Shown here piece after piece: positions 1 through 6,992 of a stretch of DNA of 14,477 nt. Made by a program: the position numbers and the translations under genes. Origin of the DNA: Eubacterium limosum (GTDB lineage: Bacteria > Bacillota > Clostridia > Eubacteriales > Eubacteriaceae); contig CAUEUD010000085.1 in the NCBI GenBank assembly GCA_959020865.1, positions 1 through 14,477 of the forward strand, read 5' to 3'. The number at the start of each line of letters is the position of its first letter. Position 1 is the first letter of the stretch. The notes under the pieces were generated by a model. That model worked only from the letters and a program-made list of their open reading frames with translations. It searched no databases and was not told the DNA's origin.

Positions 1-41
1 CCCAGATTCTGGAGAGAAAGGCGCTTTATTTTATTAAAACG

Positions 42-70
42 TTGCCTTTTAACAGAAAGCATAATATAAT
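42..70 (+). promoter_or_regulatory. Vegetative (sigma-A type) promoter
   Basis: TTGCCT (42-47) and a perfect TATAAT (65-70) are separated by 17 bases, the ideal spacing. Transcription would begin near 77, leaving a leader of about 25 bases before the start codon at 102. It would drive the unknown gene at 102-1487 and probably the small gene after it. Direct sequence match; activity is inferred. Confidence 0.75.
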
Positions 71-101
71 GAAAGTACCACATAATTAAATGGAGAGTAA
101 T

Positions 102-1487
102 ATGATAAGGTTTGAATTGAGTAAGAAAGCATCGGATAAAATCAGGAAGATTGCCGCCCATATTCTGGAGGTACAGGAGGAGCGCTGCCCGGTCGTTAAA
201 ACACAGATGAAGCTTGCCATGAGCGATCCGCAGTTTGCCGGACTGGTCGCCCGGTGCAGGGATACCCAGTCCACGTTTGCAGAACGGGATGCGGCGTGGG
301 AAGTGCTGATGGAACTGCTGCCATCCAAACGGCTGGATTTTGACAGTATGCGTCAGGATGCCTTGTCCTATTACGGGGATGATTCGGACGAGGTTGAACA
401 CGGCATGGTATTTGAGGTAGTGCGGGAAACCTACGACCTGATGACCCGCTGCCTGTACGACGATGTGGACTTTGACACAGAATCCTATAATATTACAGAT
501 ATCGGACCTGTAGGCCAGTGCCTTTCCGATGGATTTCATCACTTTTACTGCAATGTGGTGTTTGGCGAAATGGAGGCGCGATTAAGCTGGGGGATGATGC
601 TGGAGGAGCCTCTGAGTGTCAATAAGACAAGCTATGTCCATCTGTATGACCAGTTTGAGCGTTTTGAATTTGGCTGGTGGCAGATTTATGGGGAAAAAAA
701 GAAGCTGTACTTTGACATTTACAACGAAGGCACCCGGAATTCAAAACAGAAAATGCGCAAATGTGCAGTTGAACAGAAGATACCGAAAAAGGCCCAGCCC
801 TTTTATGGTGAATATGTGAGACGCTGCGCAGAGCTGATGCTTGAAAACCCATCCCTCAAGCAAAAGGCCTTTAAAGAAATGGCGGTGGCGCAGGATGTCT
901 TTAAAACCGGCGACGAAAGTCTGAACGGCGAGATCGCTGTAACCCTTTTTAAGCGTCTGAGCACCCTTCACGAGCCTATCCTGGCTATGATACCCGAATT
1001 GAATGATAACGATACGATCCTGATCAACACCGTTGCCCGGATGCGCGTCGACTACCTTTTTTACCTTTTAATGCATCTGGTTTATCTGAAGTCCGCCGGT
1101 ATGAGCCTTTTGGACGAAGCCAACCAGCTCATGATTGAGCAAAATTATCAGGAGCCTGTTCCACCGACTGCCTTTGAAACACTGGCGGTGGGCTATCTGA
1201 GCGGTGCCAAGGGAGAAATGCCGGAAGAAAATGCCCGGGCATTGGATGAAATGATGGACTTTATCGAGGAGGCCGGGCTTTTGAACATGAATAAATACGG
1301 CCAGCTTGAGCCCACCCCCATGGAAATGACCCCGAGACTGCTCCAGACTCTGCTGGAGCATGGCTACGGCGCTTATGTTATGGCGCTCATGGGGCGTTAT
1401 AAATATGAAATTATGTATGATACCATGGATTTAATGGAGACACTCAATGCGTTTTTGGCAGAATTAGACGAGCCGATGCGCTATTGA
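102..1487 (+). CDS. Hypothetical soluble protein, 461 aa, function unknown
   Basis: I do not recognise this protein. The ATG at 102 is preferred over the in-frame ATG at 90, because GGAGAG (91-96) lies at good spacing upstream of 102 and nothing suitable precedes 90. The product has no signal peptide and no clear membrane segment. It is rich in acidic residues and aromatics, and its C-terminal third looks helical. Scattered cysteines form no metal-binding pattern, and I see no nucleotide-binding or catalytic motif. It has its own promoter (42-70) and is separated from the chemotaxis operon by a terminator at 1801-1850, so a chemotaxis role is not implied. The reading frame is long, with codon use like its neighbours and a proper ribosome binding site, so the gene itself is secure. 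Confidence 0.85.
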   Translation: MIRFELSKKASDKIRKIAAHILEVQEERCPVVKTQMKLAMSDPQFAGLVARCRDTQSTFAERDAAWEVLMELLPSKRLDFDSMRQDALSYYGDDSDEVEHGMVFEVVRETYDLMTRCLYDDVDFDTESYNITDIGPVGQCLSDGFHHFYCNVVFGEMEARLSWGMMLEEPLSVNKTSYVHLYDQFERFEFGWWQIYGEKKKLYFDIYNEGTRNSKQKMRKCAVEQKIPKKAQPFYGEYVRRCAELMLENPSLKQKAFKEMAVAQDVFKTGDESLNGEIAVTLFKRLSTLHEPILAMIPELNDNDTILINTVARMRVDYLFYLLMHLVYLKSAGMSLLDEANQLMIEQNYQEPVPPTAFETLAVGYLSGAKGEMPEENARALDEMMDFIEEAGLLNMNKYGQLEPTPMEMTPRLLQTLLEHGYGAYVMALMGRYKYEIMYDTMDLMETLNAFLAELDEPMRY

Positions 1488-1587
1488 TAAAGTATTTGCG
1501 TTAAAATAAATCGCTGCAAGTAGTTTTAAAATCGCTATTTTGGGTAAAACTTTAATATAGTAATGTTGGAAAGGAGTTTTGCAGAAA

Positions 1588-1776
1588 ATGATGATTGAAA
1601 AAGAAGTAAAGCGGTGCCAATGTGAAGAGCCTTCAGGAGTCCATCCGGAGACAGACCAGCTGGGATTTTGGATGGCGTGCAATGATTGTGGAGGGAAAAT
1701 CGACGCTACCTATGAATATTTTGAAGGCTACGGAGAAATGAAGCAGCGCGGTATTTATAACGTAGAAAATGAATAA
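1588..1776 (+). CDS. Small four-cysteine protein, possible zinc ribbon (62 aa)
   Basis: AAGGAG (1571-1576) supports the ATG at 1588, with a spacer of 11. The in-frame TTG at 1579 sits only two bases from that site and is unlikely. The 62-residue product has C10-x-C12 and C31-x-x-C34, separated by 18 residues, a layout consistent with a single zinc-binding knuckle or ribbon. The rest is acidic and aromatic. No function can be assigned. It lies 100 bases after the unknown gene and 24 bases before the terminator at 1801-1850, so it is probably the last gene of that short unit. The intervening AT-rich gap (1488-1587) holds an imperfect inverted repeat (AGTTTTA 1522-1528 with TAAAACT 1545-1551), but no convincing promoter or U-rich terminator. 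Confidence 0.65.
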   Translation: MMIEKEVKRCQCEEPSGVHPETDQLGFWMACNDCGGKIDATYEYFEGYGEMKQRGIYNVENE

Positions 1777-1800
1777 AAACAGACCATTAAAAAATACGAT

Positions 1801-1850
1801 AACTTCAGAAGAAACAATAAAGAGATTGTTTATTCTGAAGTTTTTTATTT
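1801..1850 (+). terminator. Rho-independent terminator
   Basis: A 10-bp arm, AACTTCAGAA (1801-1810) with TTCTGAAGTT (1833-1842), continues through one G-A mismatch into a 7-bp arm, AAACAAT (1812-1818) with ATTGTTT (1825-1831). The loop is six bases (1819-1824). A T-rich tail (1841-1850) follows directly. It ends the transcription unit of the unknown gene and the small cysteine protein, and isolates the chemotaxis operon downstream. The near-symmetric stem could also work on the opposite strand, but no minus-strand gene converges here. Confidence 0.88.
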
Positions 1851-1925
1851 TCCTGAAAAAAATATTTCCATACAGGCCACTTATTGCCGAAATAATATTA
1901 ATAGTTGTGGTTTGCTTCTTGTTTT

Positions 1926-1953
1926 TTGCGATGGAATTAGGTAAGATTATAGT
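1926..1953 (+). promoter_or_regulatory. Candidate promoter of the chemotaxis operon
   Basis: TTGCGA (1926-1931) and TATAGT (1948-1953) are spaced by 16 bases and sit just upstream of the first CheW-like gene (start 1983), after the terminator at 1801-1850. This is the only reasonable match in the gap 1851-1982. The gap also holds GCCGAAAT (1886-1893), close to a SigD/FliA -10 box, but no TAAA-type -35 lies at the right distance. Which sigma factor drives the operon is therefore open. Confidence 0.45.
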
Positions 1954-1982
1954 ATATATAATAAGAACAGGGTGGTGTGAGA

Positions 1983-2390
1983 ATGGAATCGCTTTATCTA
2001 TTGTTTAAGGCTGGCGGTCTTTATTTTATGATACCGCTTGAACAGGTTGTATCGGTGGAATCACTGGCATCGGCGAGGGCAATGGAGTTTCCGGTTTATG
2101 ATTTTGGACAGGCGTGTCATCTGTACGAGAAGCCTGTTCGCGCACCCTATATTCTGATTGTGCGTTTTAATGAGACAAAAATTGGCATGGCCGTGGAATG
2201 GGTGGAGGACATCAGGAAAACCAGGAAGACCGCCGTTCATAAACTGGGGAAACCAGTCATAGGCCCTGACAATCAATATCTGGACAGCGCTGTGGCACTG
2301 GAGGGATTAGACCTTCCGCTGGCCTATCTTCTGGATATGAGCGCCTTATTTAAAAAGCTGGCAGACTGCAGTGAAGCGATACTGGAATAA
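1983..2390 (+). CDS. CheW-like coupling protein (first of three)
   Basis: This is a single CheW-type domain of 135 residues, close to the usual CheW length, with no receiver domain (so not CheV). CheW bridges chemoreceptors and the CheA P5 domain on the cytoplasmic face of the membrane. The family pattern is visible in the N-terminal strand containing FMIPLEQVVSV, the central strand near ILIVRF and the helical C-terminal end. GGTGGT (1971-1976) six bases upstream favours the ATG at 1983 over the GTG at 1977. It is the first gene of the operon, 20 bases before the EAL-domain gene. Because two more CheW-like genes follow, I do not assign the cheW symbol here. It is divergent from standard CheW, so a specialised role (for example coupling to the c-di-GMP gene next to it) is possible but unproven. 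Confidence 0.75.
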   Translation: MESLYLLFKAGGLYFMIPLEQVVSVESLASARAMEFPVYDFGQACHLYEKPVRAPYILIVRFNETKIGMAVEWVEDIRKTRKTAVHKLGKPVIGPDNQYLDSAVALEGLDLPLAYLLDMSALFKKLADCSEAILE

Positions 2391-2410
2391 CGGAAAGAAG
2401 TGATTCAGCG

Positions 2411-4774
2411 ATGATGAATGAACAACAAAAATGCGCCCCCGATCCTTTGACAAAGGTATGTACCGAGAAAGCGGCGAAGGCGTTTATCGAGAGCTATCAG
2501 GCCGATGGCGTGAAATACGAGGGCGACGCTTTGTTTTTAATCCACTTGGAGGGCTGGCGGGACTTTAAGGAAAAATATGGATTGGCTACAGGCAATGCAG
2601 TTTTGCAGCAGACCGCCTTTCTGCTGGATAAGGCGCTGAAAAAAACCGATAAACTTGCACGGATCGGGGATGGAACTTTTTTGGTTTACGCCCTGGGGTG
2701 CAGCGATGCCGCCGATGCTGAAGTCTGTGCTCAGGCCATGATCAGACAAATTGAGACTGTTCGCATACCGCCCGGCACCGGGCACCATCTCGAAGCGAAA
2801 ATTGGCGTTGTCTTATGCTATGGCATTGAAAAGTGTTATGATGAGCTGTTAAATACTGCCATAATGGCCCTGTGCGAGGCGCAAAGAGAAGACAAACCCA
2901 TGTTTATCGCCAAGGAAACCAGTGCGTTCAGAGAGGCTGAAAAAAGCTTTGAGATTGAAGCGATCCCATCTTATAAACCCAACAGCGGCAAAGCGGATAT
3001 GGCTTTTATCACAGAGCTTACCAACACTGTTTTTGGGTGCCGGGATCTGGAGCTGGGCATCGAGATGGCGCTGGAAAGAATGTGCCGTTATTTTAAGGTT
3101 GAGCAGGCCTATGTGGTCGAGCGGACAGCCGATAAAAAATACTTTGAACTGACCTATGAGTGGAACACGACGAACCGTCTGGTCATGAACGATAACCTGA
3201 GTCTGATCCCCGGGCTGATGACTGAGAGCTACCAGCAGGAATTTGACGAAAATGGGATTTTCGTCTGTAACCGTTTTGAGGATTTTAATATTATCAATCG
3301 CGTCATGGCAGAGCGACAGCGGATCAGAGGAACAAAAGCCCTGATGCAGAGTATTATTCTGGAGGAGGAAACCTTCGCAGGCTATATCGGTCTCTGCGAT
3401 TTGAAGGAGGAACGCCTGTGGCAGGAGGAGGAAATCGCGACCTTTTCCCATTCCTGCAAAATTATCGCCGCCAATATTCTTCAGCTGCGTTCCATGAAAT
3501 ACCGCCAGCGGATCGCCTACAAGGACAGTCTGACCGGCGCGTGGAATCTGAGCCGATTTTTGCTGGAGGCTGAAAAGCGAAACGACGGAAAGAAAAAACG
3601 TGCTGTTGTCACCTTTGACATTAAAAACTTTAAAGTGATCAATACAGAGTTCAGCTATGAAACGGGGAACCGTGTCTTGGTTGAAGTTGGCCGTATGCTG
3701 TATACCTTTATTGAAAAGGACGAGTGCTACGCTCGTATCGAGGCAGACGCCTTTGTATTGCTGTTGTTTTATAAAACGCCCGAAGAGCTCAGGCAGCGGA
3801 TCGAGCAGCTTTTACTGCGAACAGAACGGCTTTCGGCCAAGATGATATTGTTCTTTCCCTTTATCTGCATGGCAGGAGTCTGCGTTGAGGAGGATGAGCA
3901 GGACAGCGTGGAAAGCATGATCGAATCCGCCAATGCCGTGCGCCGTTCCATCAAGGATTACCACAAGAGTAACTATGCCTTTTTTAATAAGGAAATGCAG
4001 AACCAGCGTGACCGTGAGAAATATTTTGCATCCAGAATGAAAAGTGCACTTCTCAACAGAGAGTTTACAGTGTACTATCAGCCCAAAATAGATGTGGCCA
4101 GCGGAAGCTGGAGCGGCCTGGAAGCATTGGTCCGGTGGCAGGAGCCGGACGGTACCCTGGTTCAGCCGGATTCTTTCATTCCTTTATTTGAAAGGAATGG
4201 TTTTATCGCAGAAATTGACCGCTATGTTTTTGAGCAGGTATGCCGTGATCTGACGGATTGGAAGGCAAGGGGCAGGAGGCTTTATCCGGTGGCGGTCAAT
4301 ATTTCGAGAGTCCATATACTTGAAGCCCGCTTTCCGGGAGAGCTGGTGGAGATCTGCCGCCATTACAATGTTCCGGTGAAGATGATTGAGCTGGAGCTCA
4401 CAGAAAGCGCTTTTCTGGACAATCCTTCCGTTATTCTGGAGATAGCAAATGAGGTTAAGAAAGAGGGCTTTAAGCTGTCCATGGATGATTTTGGCACAGG
4501 CTATTCTTCTTTGAGTATGCTTAAGGACATTCCTGTGGATATTGTGAAGCTGGATCGCGACTTTTTCAGAGACGATATGGATAAGCGGGAAAAGATCGTT
4601 GTCACCAATGTTGTGCGCATGGCGAGAGAGCTGGACATTCAGGTGATCTCAGAGGGGATTGAGACAGCGGCTCAGGAGCAGTTTTTAAAAGAAGTCGGGT
4701 GTAACATGGCCCAGGGCTTTTACTATGCGGCGCCAGCGCCTATCGGAGAGCTGGCGCCTGTGCTCTGGCCCTGA
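2411..4774 (+). CDS. GGDEF(degenerate)-GAF-GGDEF(degenerate)-EAL c-di-GMP phosphodiesterase
   Basis: A 787-residue cytoplasmic protein that probably hydrolyses cyclic di-GMP to pGpG. Domain order: degenerate GGDEF (about 10-165, signature position reading GDGTF 86-90), GAF-like sensory domain (about 195-355), second degenerate GGDEF (about 365-520, EADAF 444-448), and EAL (about 535-787). The EAL domain keeps its catalytic set: E571-A-L-V-R575, N630, the ELTES segment (661-666), D692-D693-F-G, K713, E748 and E751 region, and the late Gln in AQGFYY. Neither GGDEF can be a cyclase by sequence; in related proteins such domains bind GTP or mediate dimers. The GAF ligand is unknown. No membrane segment is seen. 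It lies 20 bases after one CheW gene and 14 before another, which implies co-expression with chemotaxis. Its likely counterpart is the REC-GGDEF protein at 11297-12250. Confidence 0.9.
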   Translation: MMNEQQKCAPDPLTKVCTEKAAKAFIESYQADGVKYEGDALFLIHLEGWRDFKEKYGLATGNAVLQQTAFLLDKALKKTDKLARIGDGTFLVYALGCSDAADAEVCAQAMIRQIETVRIPPGTGHHLEAKIGVVLCYGIEKCYDELLNTAIMALCEAQREDKPMFIAKETSAFREAEKSFEIEAIPSYKPNSGKADMAFITELTNTVFGCRDLELGIEMALERMCRYFKVEQAYVVERTADKKYFELTYEWNTTNRLVMNDNLSLIPGLMTESYQQEFDENGIFVCNRFEDFNIINRVMAERQRIRGTKALMQSIILEEETFAGYIGLCDLKEERLWQEEEIATFSHSCKIIAANILQLRSMKYRQRIAYKDSLTGAWNLSRFLLEAEKRNDGKKKRAVVTFDIKNFKVINTEFSYETGNRVLVEVGRMLYTFIEKDECYARIEADAFVLLLFYKTPEELRQRIEQLLLRTERLSAKMILFFPFICMAGVCVEEDEQDSVESMIESANAVRRSIKDYHKSNYAFFNKEMQNQRDREKYFASRMKSALLNREFTVYYQPKIDVASGSWSGLEALVRWQEPDGTLVQPDSFIPLFERNGFIAEIDRYVFEQVCRDLTDWKARGRRLYPVAVNISRVHILEARFPGELVEICRHYNVPVKMIELELTESAFLDNPSVILEIANEVKKEGFKLSMDDFGTGYSSLSMLKDIPVDIVKLDRDFFRDDMDKREKIVVTNVVRMARELDIQVISEGIETAAQEQFLKEVGCNMAQGFYYAAPAPIGELAPVLWP

Positions 4775-4788
4775 GAAAAGAGGATGAA

Positions 4789-5172
4789 ATGGAGCAGTCA
4801 AACGGAGCGGGCCGCGGAGGCGTGGTCTGTGTCAAAATTGGGATAGGCGAACAGGATTATTTTATTCCAATGGATGAAATACACAGCGTTCGCATTAATC
4901 CAGAGCTTGTGAGGGTACCGGAAGCGCCTGACCAGATTATCGGGCTTTATTTGGGAGACAGAGGCCCCATACCTTATATGGGTCTGGAAAAAAGCGAGCC
5001 GCTTATAAGAGAAGCGGGTTGGCGATGTGGTGTTGAGATAAAAAATACGGATGGACAGGTTCTTGGAATTTTGTGTACGCGTATAGAGGAAGATGTCGAG
5101 GTGGCACCGGAGATTCTGGAAGAACAGACGGCGCTGCCGTTTGCAGAGCTGTGGGGGAGAGTGGCGCATTGA
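4789..5172 (+). CDS. CheW-like coupling protein (second)
   Basis: A 127-residue protein with one CheW-type fold. An N-terminal strand leads to FIPMDEIHSV, then a VPEAPDQIIGLYLGDRGPIPYMGL segment typical of the CheW core (written here in outline: VPEAP, IIGLY and PIPYM blocks), then a terminal LPFAELWG. CheW proteins hold CheA in receptor arrays. GAGG (4780-4783) five bases upstream of the ATG at 4789 fixes the start. Its stop TGA overlaps the TTG start of cheR, so translation is coupled. It differs clearly from the first CheW-like protein and from the partial third one, so these are not recent copies. Confidence 0.8.
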   Translation: MEQSNGAGRGGVVCVKIGIGEQDYFIPMDEIHSVRINPELVRVPEAPDQIIGLYLGDRGPIPYMGLEKSEPLIREAGWRCGVEIKNTDGQVLGILCTRIEEDVEVAPEILEEQTALPFAELWGRVAH

Positions 5173-5978
5173 TCAGACTGGGAGCGTTAGAGTTTTTAGA
5201 TATTGTGGACTATGTCCGGGAAAAATACGGCATTAACCTGGAAAAGAAAAAAGTTCTGATCGAATGTCGTTTGCGCAGTGAGCTGGATCGCTGCGGAGTT
5301 TCAAGCTTTAGAGATTACATGAAAGCTGTCCGGGAAGATGAAAGCGGCCGGATGGCAGGAGAGATGATCAACCGCCTGACCACAAATTACACTTACTTTA
5401 TGCGGGAATCCAAGCATTTCGATTATATAAGGGAGACCATTCTGCCCACAGCCACAGCCAAAAATAAAACGGACTATCAGGTCTGGTGTGCCGGCTGCGC
5501 CAGTGGAGAGGAGTGCTATACCCTCGCCATGCTTTTTCAGGATTTCATACAGGAAAACAGCGTGATGGAAAGGATACATATCACAGCGACCGATATTTGT
5601 GAAAGTGCTCTGAAGCAGGCTAAAGAGGGAATCTATCCCATCAAGGAGCTGGGAAATCTTCCGCCCCAGTGGCAGGAGAAATACTGCACTGTAAGCAGTG
5701 GGAAAAACTTTAAGGTTAAAAAGCTTTTGAAAAATATGATTCAGTTTGAAAATCAGAATTTAATGGAGCCGGAAGATATCCGCAAAAAATATGACTTGAT
5801 ATTGTGCAGAAACGTTATGATCTATTTTGATGCAGCCTCAAAAAAAACCATGATCAGCCGGCTTGAAAACAGCCTGAGGCCTGGAGGCTACCTGATTGTG
5901 GGTCTGGCGGAGGTATTGCCAAGGGAAATCACAGCGCTGGATTTTATCGGGACAGCGATCTATCGAAAGCCGGAATAG
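5169..5978 (+). CDS. cheR: CheR chemoreceptor glutamate methyltransferase
   Basis: CheR transfers methyl groups from S-adenosylmethionine to receptor glutamates (EC 2.1.1.80), setting adaptation. The product is 269 residues, the family's usual size. An N-terminal helical domain carries the RLTTNYTYFMRES segment. The SAM-binding domain follows, with WCAGCASGEE (106-115) and the C-terminal catalytic-domain motif RNVMIYFD (214-221). I chose the TTG at 5169 as start: it overlaps the upstream cheW stop (TTGA), has GGGGGAG (5153-5159) at nine bases, and gives a normal N-terminus. The open frame continues upstream into cheW but those residues do not resemble CheR. No tetratricopeptide extension is present. 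It is followed 25 bases later by cheB. Confidence 0.93.
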   Translation: MIRLGALEFLDIVDYVREKYGINLEKKKVLIECRLRSELDRCGVSSFRDYMKAVREDESGRMAGEMINRLTTNYTYFMRESKHFDYIRETILPTATAKNKTDYQVWCAGCASGEECYTLAMLFQDFIQENSVMERIHITATDICESALKQAKEGIYPIKELGNLPPQWQEKYCTVSSGKNFKVKKLLKNMIQFENQNLMEPEDIRKKYDLILCRNVMIYFDAASKKTMISRLENSLRPGGYLIVGLAEVLPREITALDFIGTAIYRKPE

Positions 5979-6003
5979 AACAGGCAGAAAGGTGGCGGCC
6001 TGC

Positions 6004-6534
6004 ATGAAAGAAAAACAAGCCAGCCGGAGGCTGATCGTAATCGGCGCCTCTGCCGGAGGCCCCGCAATCATACTTTCGCTTATCCGGGAGCTGCCGGAGA
6101 GCACTCCGGGAATCATCATTGTGCAGCATCTGTGCAAAGGCTTTGCCGTCCGTATGGCAGACTATCTGGACACGCGCTGCGCCATGAACGTTAAGGTAGC
6201 CCGGAACGGTGAGATGGTTATGGATGGAACGGTTTATCTGGCCGAAGGAGACCGGCATTTGAAGGTGGCGAAGCGTGGTCAGGCATATTTTATGACCTAT
6301 GCGGACGGCAGTAAAATAAATGGTGTGCGCCCGGCAGTGGACGTGCTTTTTTCGTCTGCGGCCTGCGCTGGAGCAGACGCTATGGGGATCATCCTGACGG
6401 GCTTTGGCAAAGACGGTGCCCAGGGGCTTTTAGAGATGCGTAGAGCAGGGGCGCACACCATTGTGCAGAAGGCAGAAAGCTGCGCGAGCAGCAGTATGCC
6501 CGCTGAAGCGAAAAAAAAGGTGGCGCCGAGATAG
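6004..6534 (+). CDS. cheB: CheB methylesterase domain protein without receiver; C-terminus frameshifted
   Basis: A protein-glutamate methylesterase/deamidase domain that removes receptor methyl groups added by CheR. The catalytic triad is present: S16 in GASAGG, H42 in VQHL and D137 in LTGFGKDG, with the same S-to-H spacing as E. coli CheB (26). AAAGGTGG (5988-5995) supports the ATG at 6004. There is no N-terminal response regulator domain, so CheA control through phosphorylation is missing. In the annotated frame the protein stops at 6534 (176 residues) with an odd KKKVAPR tail. A -1 shift at the A8 tract (6511-6518) would instead give GGAEIELAPKEI and an end at 6590 (195 residues), matching the MPxEAxxxGG region of E. 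coli CheB. This may be programmed frameshifting, a real mutation, or a homopolymer error. The missing part lies after the triad. Confidence 0.88.
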   Translation: MKEKQASRRLIVIGASAGGPAIILSLIRELPESTPGIIIVQHLCKGFAVRMADYLDTRCAMNVKVARNGEMVMDGTVYLAEGDRHLKVAKRGQAYFMTYADGSKINGVRPAVDVLFSSAACAGADAMGIILTGFGKDGAQGLLEMRRAGAHTIVQKAESCASSSMPAEAKKKVAPR

Positions 6535-6545
6535 AGCTGGCGCCA
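6511..6545 (+). promoter_or_regulatory. Possible -1 frameshift site: A8 slippery tract plus hairpin in cheB
   Basis: Eight adenines (6511-6518) followed by G place the heptamer A_AAA_AAG (6513-6519) exactly in the cheB zero frame, the same heptamer used in E. coli dnaX. One base later begins a hairpin, TGGCGCC (6521-6527) with GGCGCCA (6539-6545), enclosing an 11-base loop that contains the zero-frame stop TAG (6532-6534). Slipping back one base leads to 23 more codons with a CheB-like sequence, ending at TGA 6588-6590. The hairpin is closer to the heptamer than in well-studied cases, and no Shine-Dalgarno-like stimulator is seen upstream. The function is inference only. Confidence 0.5.
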
Positions 6546-6616
6546 AAGGAAATCACAGCATGTATGATGCTGTTTTCAAAAACAACCTGAAGGATAAAGA
6601 GATAGAGGAGAAGAGG

Positions 6617-6976
6617 ATGGAAGAAAAGATATTAATTGTGGATGACGCCATGTTTATGCGCAGAATCATAAAAGATGCGTTGAGCGAGGGAGGGTTCAGC
6701 CAGTTCATTGAGGCAAAGGACGGTGACGAAGCCATCCGTCTTTTTAAAAAACATAAGCCGAAACTGGTTTTACTGGACATTACCATGCCGGGCAAATCTG
6801 GTATCGAGGTGCTTGAGGCGCTTTTGAAGCTGGAGCCAGGCGCCAGGGTGATTATGTGTTCAGCCATTGGTCAGGAGGCCACCATTGAAAAGGCTGTCCG
6901 AATGGGAGCGTATGATTTTATTGTCAAGCCCTTCCAAAATGACAAGCTCGTCGAAATGGTTAAAAAGTCACTGTAA
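6617..6976 (+). CDS. cheY: CheY-type single-domain response regulator (copy 1)
   Basis: A 119-residue free receiver domain, phosphorylated by CheA and expected to carry the chemotaxis signal to the flagellar switch or another target. All key residues are present: acidic pair D9-D10, phospho-acceptor D54, S82 in MCSA and K104 in VKPF. GAGGAG (6605-6610) six bases upstream fixes the ATG at 6617, although the open frame runs further upstream. A hand count without gaps gives 62 of 119 identities (about 52%) with the second CheY at 9797, so the two are old duplicates or one was acquired separately. It opens the first cheY-cheC-cheD cassette. In a +1 shifted reading of the cheB A8 tract, cheB would fuse in frame to this gene. 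Confidence 0.93.
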   Translation: MEEKILIVDDAMFMRRIIKDALSEGGFSQFIEAKDGDEAIRLFKKHKPKLVLLDITMPGKSGIEVLEALLKLEPGARVIMCSAIGQEATIEKAVRMGAYDFIVKPFQNDKLVEMVKKSL

Positions 6977-6992
6977 AGGAAGTATGTAAACA

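Noticed and set aside
15..34. Short AAAG/CTTT pairing followed by a T-rich stretch at the window start, possibly the tail of a terminator
   Set aside because: Only four base pairs are visible and any left arm is cut off by the window edge.
1522..1551. Inverted repeat AGTTTTA/TAAAACT in the gap between the unknown gene and the small gene
   Set aside because: Weak, AT-only and asymmetric stem without a proper T-run. Read-through to the real terminator at 1801-1850 is more likely.
1886..1893. GCCGAAAT resembling a SigD/FliA motility -10 element
   Set aside because: No TAAA-like -35 is found 14-16 bases upstream. One near-match box alone is not enough to claim a flagellar sigma promoter.
1769..2008. 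Open frame of 79 codons with a hydrophobic stretch, overlapping the small cysteine gene and the first CheW gene
   Set aside because: It has no ribosome binding site, runs through the strong terminator at 1801-1850 and the candidate operon promoter, and its hydrophobicity follows from AT-rich non-coding DNA.
2849..3451. Minus-strand open frame of 200 codons opposite the GGDEF-GAF part of the EAL gene
   Set aside because: It is a shadow of a secure coding gene and has no recognisable domain.
6984..6989. ATG followed directly by TAA in the leader of cheC copy 1, a possible minimal upstream frame
   Set aside because: Six bases can arise by chance, and nothing else suggests translation control there.
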